DNA of 64,000 nucleotides from Acestrorhynchus altus (lineage: Eukaryota > Chordata > Actinopteri > Characiformes > Acestrorhynchidae): the NCBI GenBank assembly GCA_034509495.1, contig CM067503.1, positions 7,447,356 through 7,511,355 of the forward strand. The letters are read 5' to 3'. Positions within the stretch are counted from its first letter, which is position 1. Each line of letters begins with the position of its first letter. The notes beneath the pieces are model-generated. The model saw only the letters and a program-made list of their open reading frames with translations. It was not told the origin of the DNA and did not search any database. A program made the position numbers and the translations under genes. Positions 11,633 through 23,273 of the stretch are shown piece after piece.

Positions 11633-12290
11633 AGTCCTACAATTACAGACTGTAGTCCATCTGTTTCCCTGTATACTTTGTTATCCTCCTTTCACCCTGA
11701 TATTCAATGGTCAGGACCCCACAGGACCACCACAGAGCAGGTATTATGTGGGTGGTGGGTCAGCACTGCAGTGACACTGACATGGTGGTGTGTTAGTGTG
11801 TGTTATGCTGGTACAAGTGGATCAGACACAGCAGTGCTGCTGGCGTGTTTAAACACTGTGTCCACTCACTGTCCACTCTATTAGACTGCTACCTAGCTGC
11901 TCCACTTTGTAGATGTAAAGTCAGAGACAGACGCTTATCTGTTTCCAAACAGCTTGTGTCGGTCATCCCCTAGTCCTTCATCAGTGCTCACACGGTGCTG
12001 CTCACAGGATGCTATTGGCTGGATAGTTCTGGTTGGTGGACTGTTCTTAGTCCGGCAGTCCAGCAGCACTGCTGTGTCTGATCCATTCATACCAGCACAA
12101 TATGCACTAACACACTGCTACCATGTGTCAGTGTCACTACCGTGCTGAGAATGAGCCACCACCCACATAATACCTATTTTGTGGTGGTCCTGTGGGGTCC
12201 TGACCATTGAAGAACAGAGTGAAAAGGACACATATGCAGAGAAACAGATGGACTACAGTCTGTAATTAGAGAACAATGTTCCTGTAGGAT
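11633..12290. mobile_element. Foldback (long inverted repeat) non-autonomous DNA element
   Basis: Two arms of about 200 bp, 11641-11842 and 12060-12267, are near-complementary inverted copies. Both arms contain aattacagactgtagtcca, catctgtttc, caatggtcaggacccc, aggaccaccac, attatgtgggtggtgg and gacacagcagtgctgctgg when read inward. A spacer of about 217 bp separates them. There is no open frame for a transposase, so this is a foldback or MITE-type passenger element. It sits in the convergent space between the 3' ends of dpys and dcstamp. Exact ends and target duplication are not clear. Confidence 0.8.
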
Positions 12291-12535
12291 TAGTGTAGCT
12301 GATAAAAATGTGTGGAAATGAAGGAGGTGGACTTAATGTTCTATATGTGTATATATTTACGATATATATTCCGTTTCTCACAAACAAAGAAATAAAGAAA
12401 TCAAAATGGGAATATACACACATACCTTAATGTGCCTGGAGAATATCTATGTATTCCAAATATAAACTGCATGCATAATAAGTTAAGTATATAATACATA
12501 TAAATACATATGATACATCACTTTTTCACATTTAT

Positions 12536-13632
12536 TTTTATTGATCAATAAGCGTTAAAAAGTGACTATTGAAAACAGCACTGTAAAGTGTCTTCATACA
12601 GTTACAGTTCTCTAAAACCAGCTTAGTTAGTCCAGAGTACACACTCCTGAGTACAAAAGTAAAATGTAATTAAATACTCTACCAGCATAACAATAATAAC
12701 ATGAATCTACTTTGGTCATTACAAAGCTAAGCTGTTCATTTTTAAGTAAACATGCTAAGAGTAGAATTTTGACCTCCTTAAATAAAACATCAGCATTAGC
12801 CTTTATAAAAATAACAAATAAACACAAATAGAACAAAACAGCACATTACACTGATTCTGAAATAACTCATCAGGTGTACCGTGGTTTTGGATGTCTTTCC
12901 GAGAACCACAAAAAAAAAATGACTAGATGTTCAAAAATGACAGTGCAAGAGGACATATCTCCTGTCAAGTGATGGAGTGGGTTGGAGTGAGGAAGTTCAG
13001 GTGACACCATGACCAAATTTAAACCTTTGTGGGTTTAGAGAGCTTGTGGGACTGTATTGCGAAATGTGTGGAAAAAAGAAAAAACAGTGTCCAGCAGGGA
13101 AGAATGTGTGAACTAGATCGTTTAGATCAAGAAAACGCCAAAAGGATGTTTAAAAGATCCTTTCTTATAAGAGACTCTCTCCAAAATACACTGATCAGCC
13201 ATAACATTAAAACCATCTCCCTAATATTGTGTAGAGCCTCAAGCTGCCAAACAGCTCTACCCCAAAGGCTTGGACTCCACAAGACCTCTGAAGGCACTGT
13301 GGGGTATCTGGCTCCAAGCCTAATATATATCTATTGACAGATGCCACTGCAGCTATAGTGGTTATAATATAATGGCTAATCAATGTGTATACAACAGATT
13401 TTTATGAAAGATTTTGTCTGCTATAAGCAAACCCTAAACACAGGCTTAATCAGAACTTTAAACAAACCTCAGGTAATGTTCTCAAGGTTGCTTTGGTTAT
13501 GACGGAAGAGAATGGGAAACCAGAACTGGAGCTGAAAAATATATAAAAAAATCCAGATTAATAAAATACTTGGATGAACCGACATCACAAAAATTATTGA
13601 AAGCAGGTTGTTTTAGCAGTTTTGGAGACGCT
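12536..13632 (-). other. dcstamp: Presumed dcstamp 3' UTR
   Basis: On the - strand the stretch after the dcstamp stop is AT-rich. It carries an AATAAA (tttatt on + at 12536-12541) about 1.1 kb downstream. No coding exon is seen. A dispersed repeat fragment lies at 13190-13330. The 3' end is inferred only from the hexamer. Confidence 0.3.
13190..13330 (+). repeat. Dispersed repeat, copy 1
   Basis: Starts cactgatcagccataacatt then aaaaccatctccctaatatt, continues gtgtagagcctcaagctgcc and ttggactccacaagacctct. Other copies are at 38262-38370 and 40530-40870. Family is DNA-transposon-like by its edge (cactgatcagccataac), class not proven. Confidence 0.6.
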
Positions 13633-13989
13633 TCAGGACAACCGATCAAAACCAACCTGTGTGGCAAAGGCTTTCAGGGTTATTTTTTCAGTCTGAACTG
13701 TCCTTTTGGATCTCCTGCTCAGGATCTTTGCGTGAAGCACAGCATTCCTCTCCTCAGCTTGATCTGGGAAGAACTGCTCAGATACCAGGAGCCTTAGCTG
13801 GTCCAGCTTTGAAGATACCATAACCAGAAGTACCAGCAAGCCAAGAATGACAGACAGAGGTATCAGAGATTTGCTGAGCCACAGTTCAGGTTCTGGCAGG
13901 CACTTGGTTTCAAAAATGGACACGTCATAGGAGAAGTTATGCACCTTTTTTTCCTCCTTAATGGCAACACCTGCGAAAAAAGATGTTTT
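13633..13989 (-). CDS. dcstamp: dcstamp C-terminal exon
   Basis: With the acceptor gggacag the exon starts at 13989 in phase 0, matching the upstream donor, and runs 118 codons to a tga stop at 13635-13633. It reads KTSFFAGVAIKEEKKVHNFS, then SIFETKCLPEPELWL, a membrane span (SLIPLSVILGLLVLLVMVSS) and a basic cytoplasmic tail (HAKILSRRSKRTV). The match to the mammalian DC-STAMP C-terminus is clear around ISVFE..C.P.P and the span. A stronger-looking acceptor 19 bases on (tttcgcag before 13970) would break the frame, so the upstream AG is preferred. Confidence 0.85.
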   Translation of the reverse strand, partial: KTSFFAGVAIKEEKKVHNFSYDVSIFETKCLPEPELWLSKSLIPLSVILGLLVLLVMVSSKLDQLRLLVSEQFFPDQAEERNAVLHAKILSRRSKRTVQTEKITLKAFATQVGFDRLS

Positions 13990-15443
13990 CTGTCCCAGCA
14001 AAGGGAGCAAGAACGTAGAAGCAAAGCCATTGAAATTAAAATGTTAGAATGTTGTAATATTTACAGTTCTTGTGCTTTAACTGTGTCTGATGTAAAATGG
14101 TGTTTGTTTTCTGCTGTTTTTGCCCATATTACTAAACACCATCCAGTTTGGTGACAACGGCAAAGATAGAAGTCTACTCCATTATGTCCATTATATATAT
14201 ATATATATATAAACAGGAGGAGGTAGATGAGGAGCCTGGGTGGCGACATGCCTTAGTGAACAGTGTAGAAAGCAGCCAGTCAAAAAATATATGTATTTAT
14301 TGCTTACTTACACTTTAAATACAGAATAAAGTTTAAAACAGTTTTTAAAAACAAAATAAATGAGTTCAGAAAAGCAAAGACATTGAATGAGTCAGATGTG
14401 GCCTTCAGGGCTGTAAACAGTCTGGTAACACTTAATTTGCCCAGCCCAATGTAGAAGCTTCTCAGATGTGTTTTAACAGGTGGTTTGTTCATAATCTGAA
14501 CATCTGTGTAGCAGGCGTCCGAGGTGAAGTGGACCCAAAGTCGAGTTATTACAACCACAGTTCATTACTCAGAGATTAGGGATGATGTTTTTATGATTCT
14601 CCACTCGTTTACATTAGTACAACACAATAATCATCCTCGTGCAAACACTGACCATCATTTCTGAGAACAAATACAGAAATGAAACTGCGTAAATCTGAGA
14701 AGATGTCTAGTGAATTTCTTCATTCTTCAGAAACCAAGTATCTCCAAAACTTTACAGAAGACGTAGAATGGAAGTGAATGTAAAATAAGAGTAGATTTTA
14801 GAGCATTTCGATTAGTCTATTCACCCAGAACTGTTTAGACAGTGTACAGCTAAAGGTTTCGGGCCATTAGGAACACTAAAAACAGACAAAAATGGAGATA
14901 CATGGTTTTCGTTGGACAGCAGCAATATCTGTGTACATGTGGATACACTATAGGGACAAAAGTATTAAGAAACCAGCTCATTCGTGGTTTCTTCTGAAAT
15001 CATTAAAAAATGTCTTATTAAAAATGTTTGTCTGCTGTTCATATAAGGATTAATACAAGATTCTGGAGCATTGCTGCAAGAATTTTATTGCATTCTGCAA
15101 CAAAGCACTGGTGAGGTCAGGATGTTAGATGATCACCACCCCCACCTCATACCCAGCTCCCCATCTCGTCCCAAAAGTATTGGATGGAGCTCCAACATTC
15201 TAGAGAACATAGTTTCATTGCTCCACAGCTCAATTCTGTGGACTTTATACCCCTCTATCCCCAGACATGGTGCAACCATATTTATCTGCTTCAGAGAGTC
15301 CTATTCGTTTTGCAGTACTTCTCTGCAGGGACTAGACAAGCTGTGTGTGCATTTGCACATCTGTGTCAGTAATGGGTGTGTCCACAAACATTTGGACATA
15401 CAGTAAATTTTTGCTTCAAACTGAAGAACCATCTGTTACTTAC
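13990..15443 (-). other. dcstamp: dcstamp intron
   Basis: This 1.45-kb intron holds a short (TA)n run at 14192-14209 and the MITE-like element at 14945-15405. The remainder is AT-rich. I see no extra exon; phases across the intron agree without one. Confidence 0.6.
14945..15405. mobile_element. MITE-like element in the dcstamp intron
   Basis: The left edge reads tatagggacaaaagtatt and the right edge gtccacaaacatttggacat before cagta. These are imperfect inverted termini of the 'gacaaaagtattggg / ccaaacatttggac' type seen in many fish elements. The body has no convincing protein homology. A diverged partial copy of its right half is at 48600-48735 (shared cagagagtcc, gcacatctg.gtcag.aatggg and tgtccacaaac). 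It fills about a third of the dcstamp intron. Confidence 0.65.
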
Positions 15444-16454
15444 CTCCTCATTCATCAACACAGGCACATGAAGGGGCTGGAGCTCCTCCAGACGCCTCCT
15501 CAGAGTGATGATGATCCAGTACAATAGAGCATCTACTCCAACGAAGAAGACCCAGGCCAGGCTGTGAGTTATGATGGGGAGGCTGAACTTGAACATAGCT
15601 TTCACATCTTTTTTGGAAAGGCTGGCAGATGGAACCATAATGTAACGCTTTGACTCCTTCTTGCTGAGGGGGAGGACTGATGGCTTGCCCTGCAAACGTT
15701 GCTCCTCATCATACTTCATGAAGCTCCTGGTGATGAAGATGTTATCATGCTCTGGGTCAGAACGAAACCTCTTCAGGTACAAGGCCGTGAAGATGACCAA
15801 CAGCACAACACCTAAGACTGGAGACACTGTCTTTCCTGTGGAGGATACCATGTCAATCACTGCTTTCACCCTCTGTGAAGTCTCATTCAGAGTTCTTTCA
15901 GCTTCTGTAATTTTGTCTGTGAAGTTCTGCGAGTGCACTGTGGGGTTAAAAGTGAAGTTTATGTAGCAATTCCAAAACAAAGTGCTCGGTAGGCCATTTT
16001 GAAGTTGGGAAACCACCCACTTGAGCATTCGGACATAATTGCTCAGTGGTGGAAGATCAACAGCCACCAGTTTTTCCTCCACAGAGCAGAGCAGGCTCCT
16101 AGCAAGGCATGTGAGGTTCTTCAGTATGTTCTGAATGTTCAGAAAGATCACCACTGTCGTGCCAGCCATGATAAGCAGGTTCTTGCATTGCTTCAAACCG
16201 ATGGACATTAGAAATAATGTCCCGAAACAGCGAACTCTCTGAGAGAAGCACATGGCTATGGTGATGCAGAGCCAAAATACACCAGTGGCAACCAAGAACA
16301 CATCAAAACTATATTTGAAGGGGAAGAGTAGGGCGAAAAAGAGAAGTATGGCCAGAATGAGACTAGTGATGAGGCAGGAGATGACCAGAAAAAGGTTCTC
16401 TGTGCAACTTGTTTTCAGCTTAACTGGATTCATCACCATGGTTGGCTGTGTTTT
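15444..16454 (-). CDS. dcstamp: dcstamp exon with start codon (TM1-TM5)
   Basis: The exon opens after an acceptor (tttcag on the - strand) with 15 bases of 5' UTR. The ATG at 16439-16437 sits in a good context (A at -3, G at +4); a second ATG two codons on is the alternative start. Coding continues 332 codons to a gtaagt donor in phase 0. It begins MVMNPVKLKTSCTENLFLVI and contains five of the six hydrophobic segments, a large glycosylated loop (residues about 101-203) and a basic cytoplasmic loop (LPLSKKESKRY). The open frame extends 25 codons upstream of the ATG, but that part lies in the intron. Confidence 0.92.
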
Positions 16455-17318
16455 CTGAAACCAGACAGAAAGTGTACAGTTGCAAAATGAAATACAATTT
16501 GCGATGATTCTCAATGTGCAGCAAGACAGGACTTTGTCAGATGGACTAAACCAGGGGTGTATAATTAAAATTCAATTAGGGACAGTTAGAGAACATTCCC
16601 TCCAGCCAAAGTCCACCAGCTCTGCTCCTGGGTCTAGCTTCCTGCAGACCCTAATCCACTCCACTTGATACCACTATTTCAGAAGTTCGTGGTTGGCTGA
16701 ATGTGATGTGTTAGGTTTGGGTTGGAGCTGAAACCTGCAGGAAAGTATCTCTGCAGGAGCAGGTTTCATGAGCCCTGCTCTATAGTGAGGTAGTCTGTAA
16801 GTTATATCACTGTTTCATGAAGTCATTAACTATAATATAGTATAATAAATAATATTTCAACAACATTGAACAAATGATATAAAGAAAAACACAGTCTTGT
16901 GGAAAAGTACCAGAAAACATAGGGCCCCTGGTTGCAGTTGCAGCAGCTTGTCATGCTGCTGACCACAGTGCCTCCACACATGTTTGTTGGTCGCCTTCAC
17001 CATTCTGCGTGACAGCATTGCAGCCATACATTGCAATCAGTTGATTGCTTCTGTGTGCAGTTTTGATCTTACTAAACATCTTCTAGAGATGTTTTGGCCA
17101 TGTTTGGACCATGGCAGGGTGTGTGAGGGTAGGAAGGATACTAGTCTGTAAAATCAAGCAACTCTGTTACTCTGAACATTAATAAATACATATTTCCTCC
17201 ATTCATTCAGCAAGATTAATAAATAGCCTTAATAGCCTAAATTGGTAAATCATCTTTTATTTCTACTTATAACTCATCTTTGGCCTTAGTATTAGTATTT
17301 TTGACTGAACGGGTCAAA

Positions 17319-17409
<91 letters not shown>

Positions 17410-17624
17410 ATATATATTTTTTTTTTTTTTTTTGGATGGAATGATGCTCACTTATAATGGATGGATGGAATTATTACTTATACATTTGTGCCACATTCCA
17501 GTGAAGTGTAAACCTGATGACTGAACCCACCACAGATCAAAATAGCAGTCACTACAATGGACAGCTGTTTAAAAGTCATTATTTTCTATGTGCTTTTTTT
17601 GTTTGTTTGTTTTTGGAGACCCAC

Positions 17625-17664
<40 letters not shown>

Positions 17665-18360
17665 TTTCCTTATTTGTAAGTAAGGAATAATGTAAGGATA
17701 ATGGACTGAGGTCCATGTTTTGTTTTGTTTTTTCATAGCCAGACCAGCATAGTAAACACAATTTTTATCATATTTGTTCTACAGCATAAAAATTTCCCAT
17801 TGTAAAATCAAAAACTTTACCTGAATGTATTCTCTTAAACCGTAGCATTAAAAAAATCCCCAGATACACTATTCAGTAGTTTTTTCACCCTGAAAGGAGA
17901 AAAATAATCACGATTCATGCATGAAAAGCTTAAGAGAATTTTCCAACCTGCTGTTCGAGTCAAGCATGCCAGGCTGTCAGGTTCTCTAAACTGTGTCAGC
18001 TGTGTCTGCAGCACAGCCCAGCACTGAACTGAGCAGAGCTGTTAACTCTGCTATCTGCAGTATTGTTTTATATTCTCTCCACCACAGATCAGTGCACTCT
18101 AACAAACCTCTGATCATTTAAAGTTTACATACCTCCAGAAATCACCAGCAGACAGACTGCTCTCACATTCCTCAGTCTTCTGTTAAAAGGATTGAGAGAA
18201 GTAACCCATTTCCTCTTTTTTTATTTGGGTTTTCATTTAGTCAAAACCGCAGTGCTTGCTCACACCTTCCATGAGACATCACAAGCTGGAACCACCAACA
18301 CAGAGAAGTAAAAAAAAAAATGACTCTATTAAGAGGAGTAGACAAAATTTTACACCCCCT
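16455..18360 (-). other. dcstamp: Region 5' of the dcstamp coding exon
   Basis: The first dcstamp coding exon begins at an acceptor, so at least one non-coding exon must lie here or beyond. A good - strand donor (ctggag then gtatgtaaac) ends a candidate exon at 18132, and a second (attcag then gtaaag) ends one near 17822; neither can be proven. Repeats present are an interspersed repeat at 16551-16790 (starting accaggggtgta), (TATC)n at 17320-17408 followed by poly-T, and (TTTA)n at 17626-17662. Confidence 0.3.
17320..17434. repeat. (TATC)n microsatellite with poly-T
   Basis: About 22 units of tatc, then a short (TA) run and an 18-base T run. Confidence 0.95.
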
Positions 18361-19004
18361 TCCCTTTTTCAGTTCAGCCGTCCACACTTCTATCTTAAGC
18401 TCTAGATATAGATCAGCAGAGGTGAAAATAGAAGTATTTAATTGAGGTTGAAGGAAATTATAGAAACCTATCCTGGCAGCAGACTAGACCTAGGCCACAT
18501 TTCTGTATGTAGACTCTCCATAGAGAATGCTGTGAGGTCCAGGACTAACTCTAGTCAATGTTTGGGAAACTGACCTTCCTTAGGTATATTCCATTAGAGC
18601 CCATGGTGTCACATTCACGTGCAAAACCATTTATTTCTATAATGACTCTTAAGTTAAATCAAATCAAACTTAAGGATGCAAACTACCAGTCAAACATTTT
18701 ATAACACCCGATGTGGGCTCTGAACCCTTTGACCGGTAGAATACATATAATCCACAGCGGCATGTTGTTAATCGGGAGATCACATCACAGCAGAATGTCT
18801 GTCTGAAATTGATATGTTTTACTTGTTTACAATCAACCACAAAATTATGAGCAGCTCCTTCTTCTCAACTCACTGTTCATGTTTATCAGCTTTACTGACC
18901 ACACTGGAGCACTTTATAGTTCAATAATTAGACTGCTGTCATTTGTCTGTTTGCCTTGTAAGCCCTCTTTCATCCACCTCTGCAGTGCAGAGAATGACCC
19001 ATCA

Positions 19005-19010
<6 letters not shown>

Positions 19011-19082
<72 letters not shown>
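19011..19082. repeat. (TA)n microsatellite
   Basis: 36 uninterrupted TA units in the dcstamp-rims2 intergenic region. Confidence 0.95.
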
Positions 19083-19084
<2 letters not shown>

Positions 19085-19710
19085 CAATTATCCTGTGTAT
19101 TGGTGGGTAATACATCCAGAGTCTTTAGAGCTAACAATTATTGCTATGTGTCTTCTAAATAAGGCCAGCATATGGGTATACCTCTAGCTGTGCTGGTACT
19201 AATATCAAACGCTAATCTAAATCAGTTTTATTTATACATTCTTTTTTTTTCAGGATTATATTTATTTATTCATATCTTTATTTCTTTTTCCACATTTAGA
19301 ATCGTAGCTGTTTCTTTTCATTTTAATGTTTTGTTTTTGTGCTAAAGAAAGTCAATATGCGTTGTCAAAGGTGTGTCACTAAGGAAATCATAGGGCCCTA
19401 CGTGTTCTGAGGTGGGTGAGTAGGGGTCTCCAACACACAAGTTCAGTGTAGTATCCATTTTTTATTGTTTAATTTGAAAAATAGTCTCATATAACCCTGT
19501 ACTCAACTATACTCTCAACTACATAGCCTTGGCATGAACACATTGCACCAGAAAAAAAGAGAAGGCATTCAAAGTGGGTGATATAACATGTTCCTAAATA
19601 TTTCAAATGAGACATTATCCCAATTCCACAAGATCCTATCTATAGATGTGTGACTATTGTTTTTTTTTATTATTTTATCCAAATCCCATGACTTCTGACA
19701 CCTAATATGT

Positions 19711-19814
<104 letters not shown>

Positions 19815-19980
19815 TGTTACAGAAAAAAAGAAACTGAATGAACACCAAAATAGAATTCAATTTACATGGAAGAGGAATAATGTCTCCATATAGTTCCATT
19901 CAGACATATTAACTAGAGTCATCTACTTCCCAGATATGAGAAGCTTTGATAATTACTAAAAATAGAAAATAAAAAATTAA

Positions 19981-21982
19981 TTGGTCTTGGCTTGTAAATA
20001 AACTAACAAAAATATATTAAATGAACTTTACTTTCTTCAAAACTAAGCAAGAAAAACTAAAATCTACAAACTCATATTGTGTGGCAAATTTCCAAGTCAT
20101 GCAACCCAGCTCATCAGTTCCAGCAGACAGTGTGATTTCTGTAAAACTGCACTGGACAATACTGCAATTGTCTGTGAGATGCAGGAAACCTCTTACGATT
20201 CCAATTTTTGTCCAGAATACTGGGCAACGGGGGGAAGGGATAAAAATTCTTCAGAACTAGATCCATCAGGATAGAAAAAATTCCTTTTCACTTTTAAGAT
20301 CAGTTTAAAGACCTGTCAACAAGGTATGACTTCATTGGATGGAATGTTTCATTGAAAAATTGAACCGTGGAGGTCCAAAACAGACCGGCCAAATCTTCGG
20401 ACGATTTGATTAGGGCTTAGGGACGAAAGTAAGACAGTTGACATGCACTGTACAAGAAACTGCAAAAAATCTTCTTCTATTTTTTTAATCTTCCAAATAT
20501 CATCTTTATCAAAACATCATGCTGTGTGACTGCACGTTGTGCCCAAGCCATGTTGCAGAAAGACCCTTTTCAACATGCTTGTTAAATCAATCAAGTCCAA
20601 ATGAGGTACAAACTAACATAACACACAAGACTGTACGAACTCAACAGCCCTGTGGAAACATCGGAACATTATCAGAGGGGAGGGGAAAATCTGGACAACA
20701 GCAGCAATGAAACGTACGACAGTTACCCTGGGACGATGGAGAAAGAAAGAAAAAAAAAAACTCGTACAATTTGCACATTATCTTTGTAAGGCTTCTGCCT
20801 AACAATGAAATAAATTGATCTATTTTCTTCACCTCTTTGTCACGTGAGGATTTTTTTTCTGTAAATAAACTTTTATTTTTATTTTTTTTAAAGTTCCTTA
20901 CTTTATCAGTATATCCGTAAAAATACAGTACAGACCACAGAATGGTCTTTAAGATAATAAAACAGGGTTTTTCTTTTTTTTTTTTTCAGAATCACGCCAT
21001 TGCATTCACTCTCCATGAAAACCATGCACTAGTGAAATTTATCTTTAAAAATAATAGAAATTGTTGAAAATGGCTGATCTGTTTTCGTATGTTTTTTTTT
21101 TTCTCCTCGATTTTCTTTTTTGCAAGTTGCAATCTCATGAAAATAATCATTTATTTATGTTCAGCTAAACTTGTGTCCATGCAGAAATAAAAGAAACAAA
21201 TAAACAACCAGTCCCCTTAAACCATTCAGTCCATTCAGAAAAAACAAAAGGAAACAAAATAAAAAGATCAGATCTTCGCTTTACAGATGCTGATACGCCT
21301 TCTCTGTATTGCATTTTTAAAAATCTACAAACAGTCTCATGATCAGCTAGAATGTGTGCATATCTGTGCAGGTGATTTAAGGTTGTGGCCACTGCTTAGG
21401 GCTTGTACTCTGCGCAGTCTCCATAATGCAAACGCTCAGTGTGTACCTCTGGATCTGTTGGCATGGCATGACCCAGGCTCTGATAAGAAACACTGTAAGC
21501 CCATTCATATACAAATACATTGACATTAAAACAAACAAATCAGCAAAAAAAAAAAATAATGGAAGAAAAGGAAAACATAACGTTTTGAACAAACTTTTTT
21601 TTTTCTTGTTGTGTTTGAAAAAAGCAGGGCTTCTGTAGAACTCAGTGACTGGTTCCTAGTTCAAACCCATACCCAATGGCTTCAAATAGGACAAAACAGG
21701 AGTCCGTTCCCAGCTTCCTTCGTCTGCCTGTTCCCAGTCTGCACGGGGCGCTCTTCATGCACGATGTGTGCGAGGTTTTAGGTTTTATTTATTAGTAGTA
21801 TTCTCTTTTTTTTCAGCGAGCAAACACAGGACCGCTTTTTATTTTCACCCCTAAGAAACAGGCTCAGAAGACACAACACCAAGCATGCAGTGTGTTTACC
21901 GGGGGGAGGGGCGCGACCCGTCGCAAATCGGAAAATCTCCCGCCCACTGGCTGCTACAATAACGCTACCAATCAGCACGCCG
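19981..21982 (-). other. rims2: Probable rims2 3' UTR and downstream flank
   Basis: This AT-rich, unbroken stretch follows the rims2 stop codon on the - strand and has many homopolymer A/T runs but few dispersed repeats, unlike the DNA on either side. AATAAA hexamers on the - strand occur at several places, for example near 21784, 21150 and 20868. Long 3' UTRs are usual for RIM genes. The actual cleavage site cannot be chosen from sequence alone. Confidence 0.45.
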
Positions 21983-22189
21983 CTACGAGCGACCGAATGG
22001 TCCAGACCCGCTGTCCAGAGACGTCTGGGAAGCTCTTCTAGTCAAGGGGGCCAATGTTGGGTCCACCAAAGGAAAGAGCTTGAACCAGCCAATCACCATG
22101 TTGGACAAGTCCAGCTCGTCTAAAAGTATCTGAACGGCTCCCATGAATGATTTATGGTCCATTCGCCCATAATCTCCCCACACAATGAT
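21983..22189 (-). CDS. rims2: rims2 last coding exon (end of C2B, C-terminus)
   Basis: After the acceptor ccattag the exon starts in phase 0 with IIVWGDYGRMDHKSFMG, continues through ILLDELDLSNMVIGWFKLF and LVDPTLAPLTRRASQTSLDS, and ends GPFGRS then a tag stop at 21985-21983. This is the C-terminal half of the RIM C2B domain plus the serine-rich tail. Compared with the mammalian KLFPPSSLVDP segment this protein reads KLFPLVDP, three residues shorter. The length of 68 codons is as expected for the family. Confidence 0.96.
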   Translation of the reverse strand: MIVWGDYGRMDHKSFMGAVQILLDELDLSNMVIGWFKLFPLVDPTLAPLTRRASQTSLDSGSGPFGRS

Positions 22190-22479
22190 CTAATGGAGAA
22201 AGAAAGCAGACATAGCAGGTCTTTAGTGGTCAGTCATCACAGAAAACAACAAACCAACACAAATTTCTGTATTTTTTTATTATGAGGTTTGTTGGGAAGA
22301 GACACAATGATTCAGAATTTACTAAGCGAGCCCCTGTTAAAGCAGGACTGTGTAACATTTTATCTTAAAAAAAAAAAAAGCTTCCAAAATAAATGACATG
22401 CTTTACTGATTTGTATTATTGAGAATGGTATATCATATTTCGGCATACTGGGCTCACTACATTGCTACCTATGTAACTC

Positions 22480-22540
22480 TGGTGAAGTGGACAGGTGGTG
22501 AAGTGGACAGGTGGTGAAGTGGACAGATGGTGAAGTGGGA
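22480..22540. repeat. 16-bp minisatellite in rims2 intron
   Basis: Unit ggtgaagtggacaggt repeated about 3.8 times with one or two substitutions, between the last two rims2 exons. Confidence 0.85.
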
Positions 22541-22795
22541 ATGTTTAATGCTGCACCAGCGCGGTGCATATGCTTCCTTCACTTTCAGTTCTGTATCTCC
22601 CAACTTGTCCAGAAATGCATGTGTAAAGTAGTGGCTCAATGTGCAAATTATACTTCCTGGCAGTAGAGGGCGCCGAGGAACAAGAAATACCAATTCTAAC
22701 ACAATTTTGCTTAAAAAAAAAATGTGAAATAACTTTTGACATGGATATCATAAACAGAAAACTGATATGGAGATTTGGCGGAACTAGAAACTCAC

Positions 22796-22935
22796 CTGTA
22801 AAACTTTCCCTCCTGGACTCTCCTTGAATGACAGTTGCTGCTGGTAAAGTGGGTCCAAGGTTTTGCGTGCTACTTTTGTTTTCTCTTTGGCTATGCAGGC
22901 TCCATTCTCCAAAAGGTAGACCTTCACATAGGGGG
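22796..22935 (-). CDS. rims2: rims2 exon (C2B core, YVKVYLLENG)
   Basis: Begins after tgttcag with two bases finishing an alanine codon and ends with a complete CAG codon before gtgagt. It encodes PYVKVYLLENGACIAKEKTK, then VARKTLDPLYQQQLSFKESP and GGKVLQ. This is the middle of the RIM C2B domain, including the polybasic strand. Mammalian RIMs have AKKKTK here; this sequence has AKEKTK. Confidence 0.96.
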
Positions 22936-23031
22936 CTGAACAAAAATAGAAGCAGTGGACAAATTTGAGTGAAACTGAGAGATTATTACAAAATCACAGT
23001 TCCTGTTAAATAAGCCTGCTGGACTCTCTAC

Positions 23032-23133
23032 CTGGCAGTGCCTTAGATCCTGGTTTCCCCACAAGGCCTCTGGCCCGAATGATCTCCACCTCCAGAGCTC
23101 CTTTCTTCTCCACCATTCCGATCTGAATGTCGC
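23032..23133 (-). CDS. rims2: rims2 exon (C2B start)
   Basis: Acceptor tgttcag; donor gtagag. With split codons on both sides it reads GDIQIGMVEKKGALEVEIIR, then ARGLVGKPGSKALP, the first strands of the C2B domain. The 102-nt exon fits phase 2 in and phase 1 out. RIM C2B domains lack the aspartates for Ca2+ binding and none is visible here. Confidence 0.96.
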
Positions 23134-23273
23134 CTGAACATGGAAAACAGGGGAAAAATGCAGAATATGTCTGACAAGTCATTCATTCCATCAATGCAGG
23201 CTTTGACTTTTGGAAGAATCAAGAATATGTGTACAAACTAAAGCAAAGGGGCTGGTTATTATGACGCTCTTAC

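Larger units (their letters stand above)
13633..16454 (-). other. dcstamp: dcstamp gene: dendritic cell-specific transmembrane protein
   Basis: DC-STAMP is a multi-pass membrane protein needed for cell-cell fusion of osteoclast and giant-cell precursors. It acts at the plasma membrane and in endosomes. Two coding exons (16439-15444 and 13989-13633) join in phase 0 to give 450 residues, against about 470 in human. Hydrophobic segments lie near residues 16-41, 45-65, 73-100, 204-221, 285-312 and 372-391. N-glycosylation sequons lie at about 108, 161, 172, 185 and 350. The C-terminal exon carries the family signature of a cysteine-containing CLPEPE motif, a membrane span and an FFPDQAEER...HAKIL tail. 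OCSTAMP is the close paralogue, but the position between dpys and rims2, on the rims2 strand, fits dcstamp. Confidence 0.9.

Noticed and set aside
13955..13975. Strong-looking acceptor ttttttcgcag as the start of the dcstamp C-terminal exon
   Set aside because: Joining at 13970 leaves a one-base phase mismatch with the 15444 donor. The AG at 13990-13991 (gggacag) restores phase 0 and adds KTSFFA, so no frameshift or missing exon is needed.
15366..15443. Extension of the dcstamp frame past the donor (VSNRWFFSLKQK...)
   Set aside because: The frame crosses a gtaagt donor into the MITE-like element and has no family similarity; it is intron.
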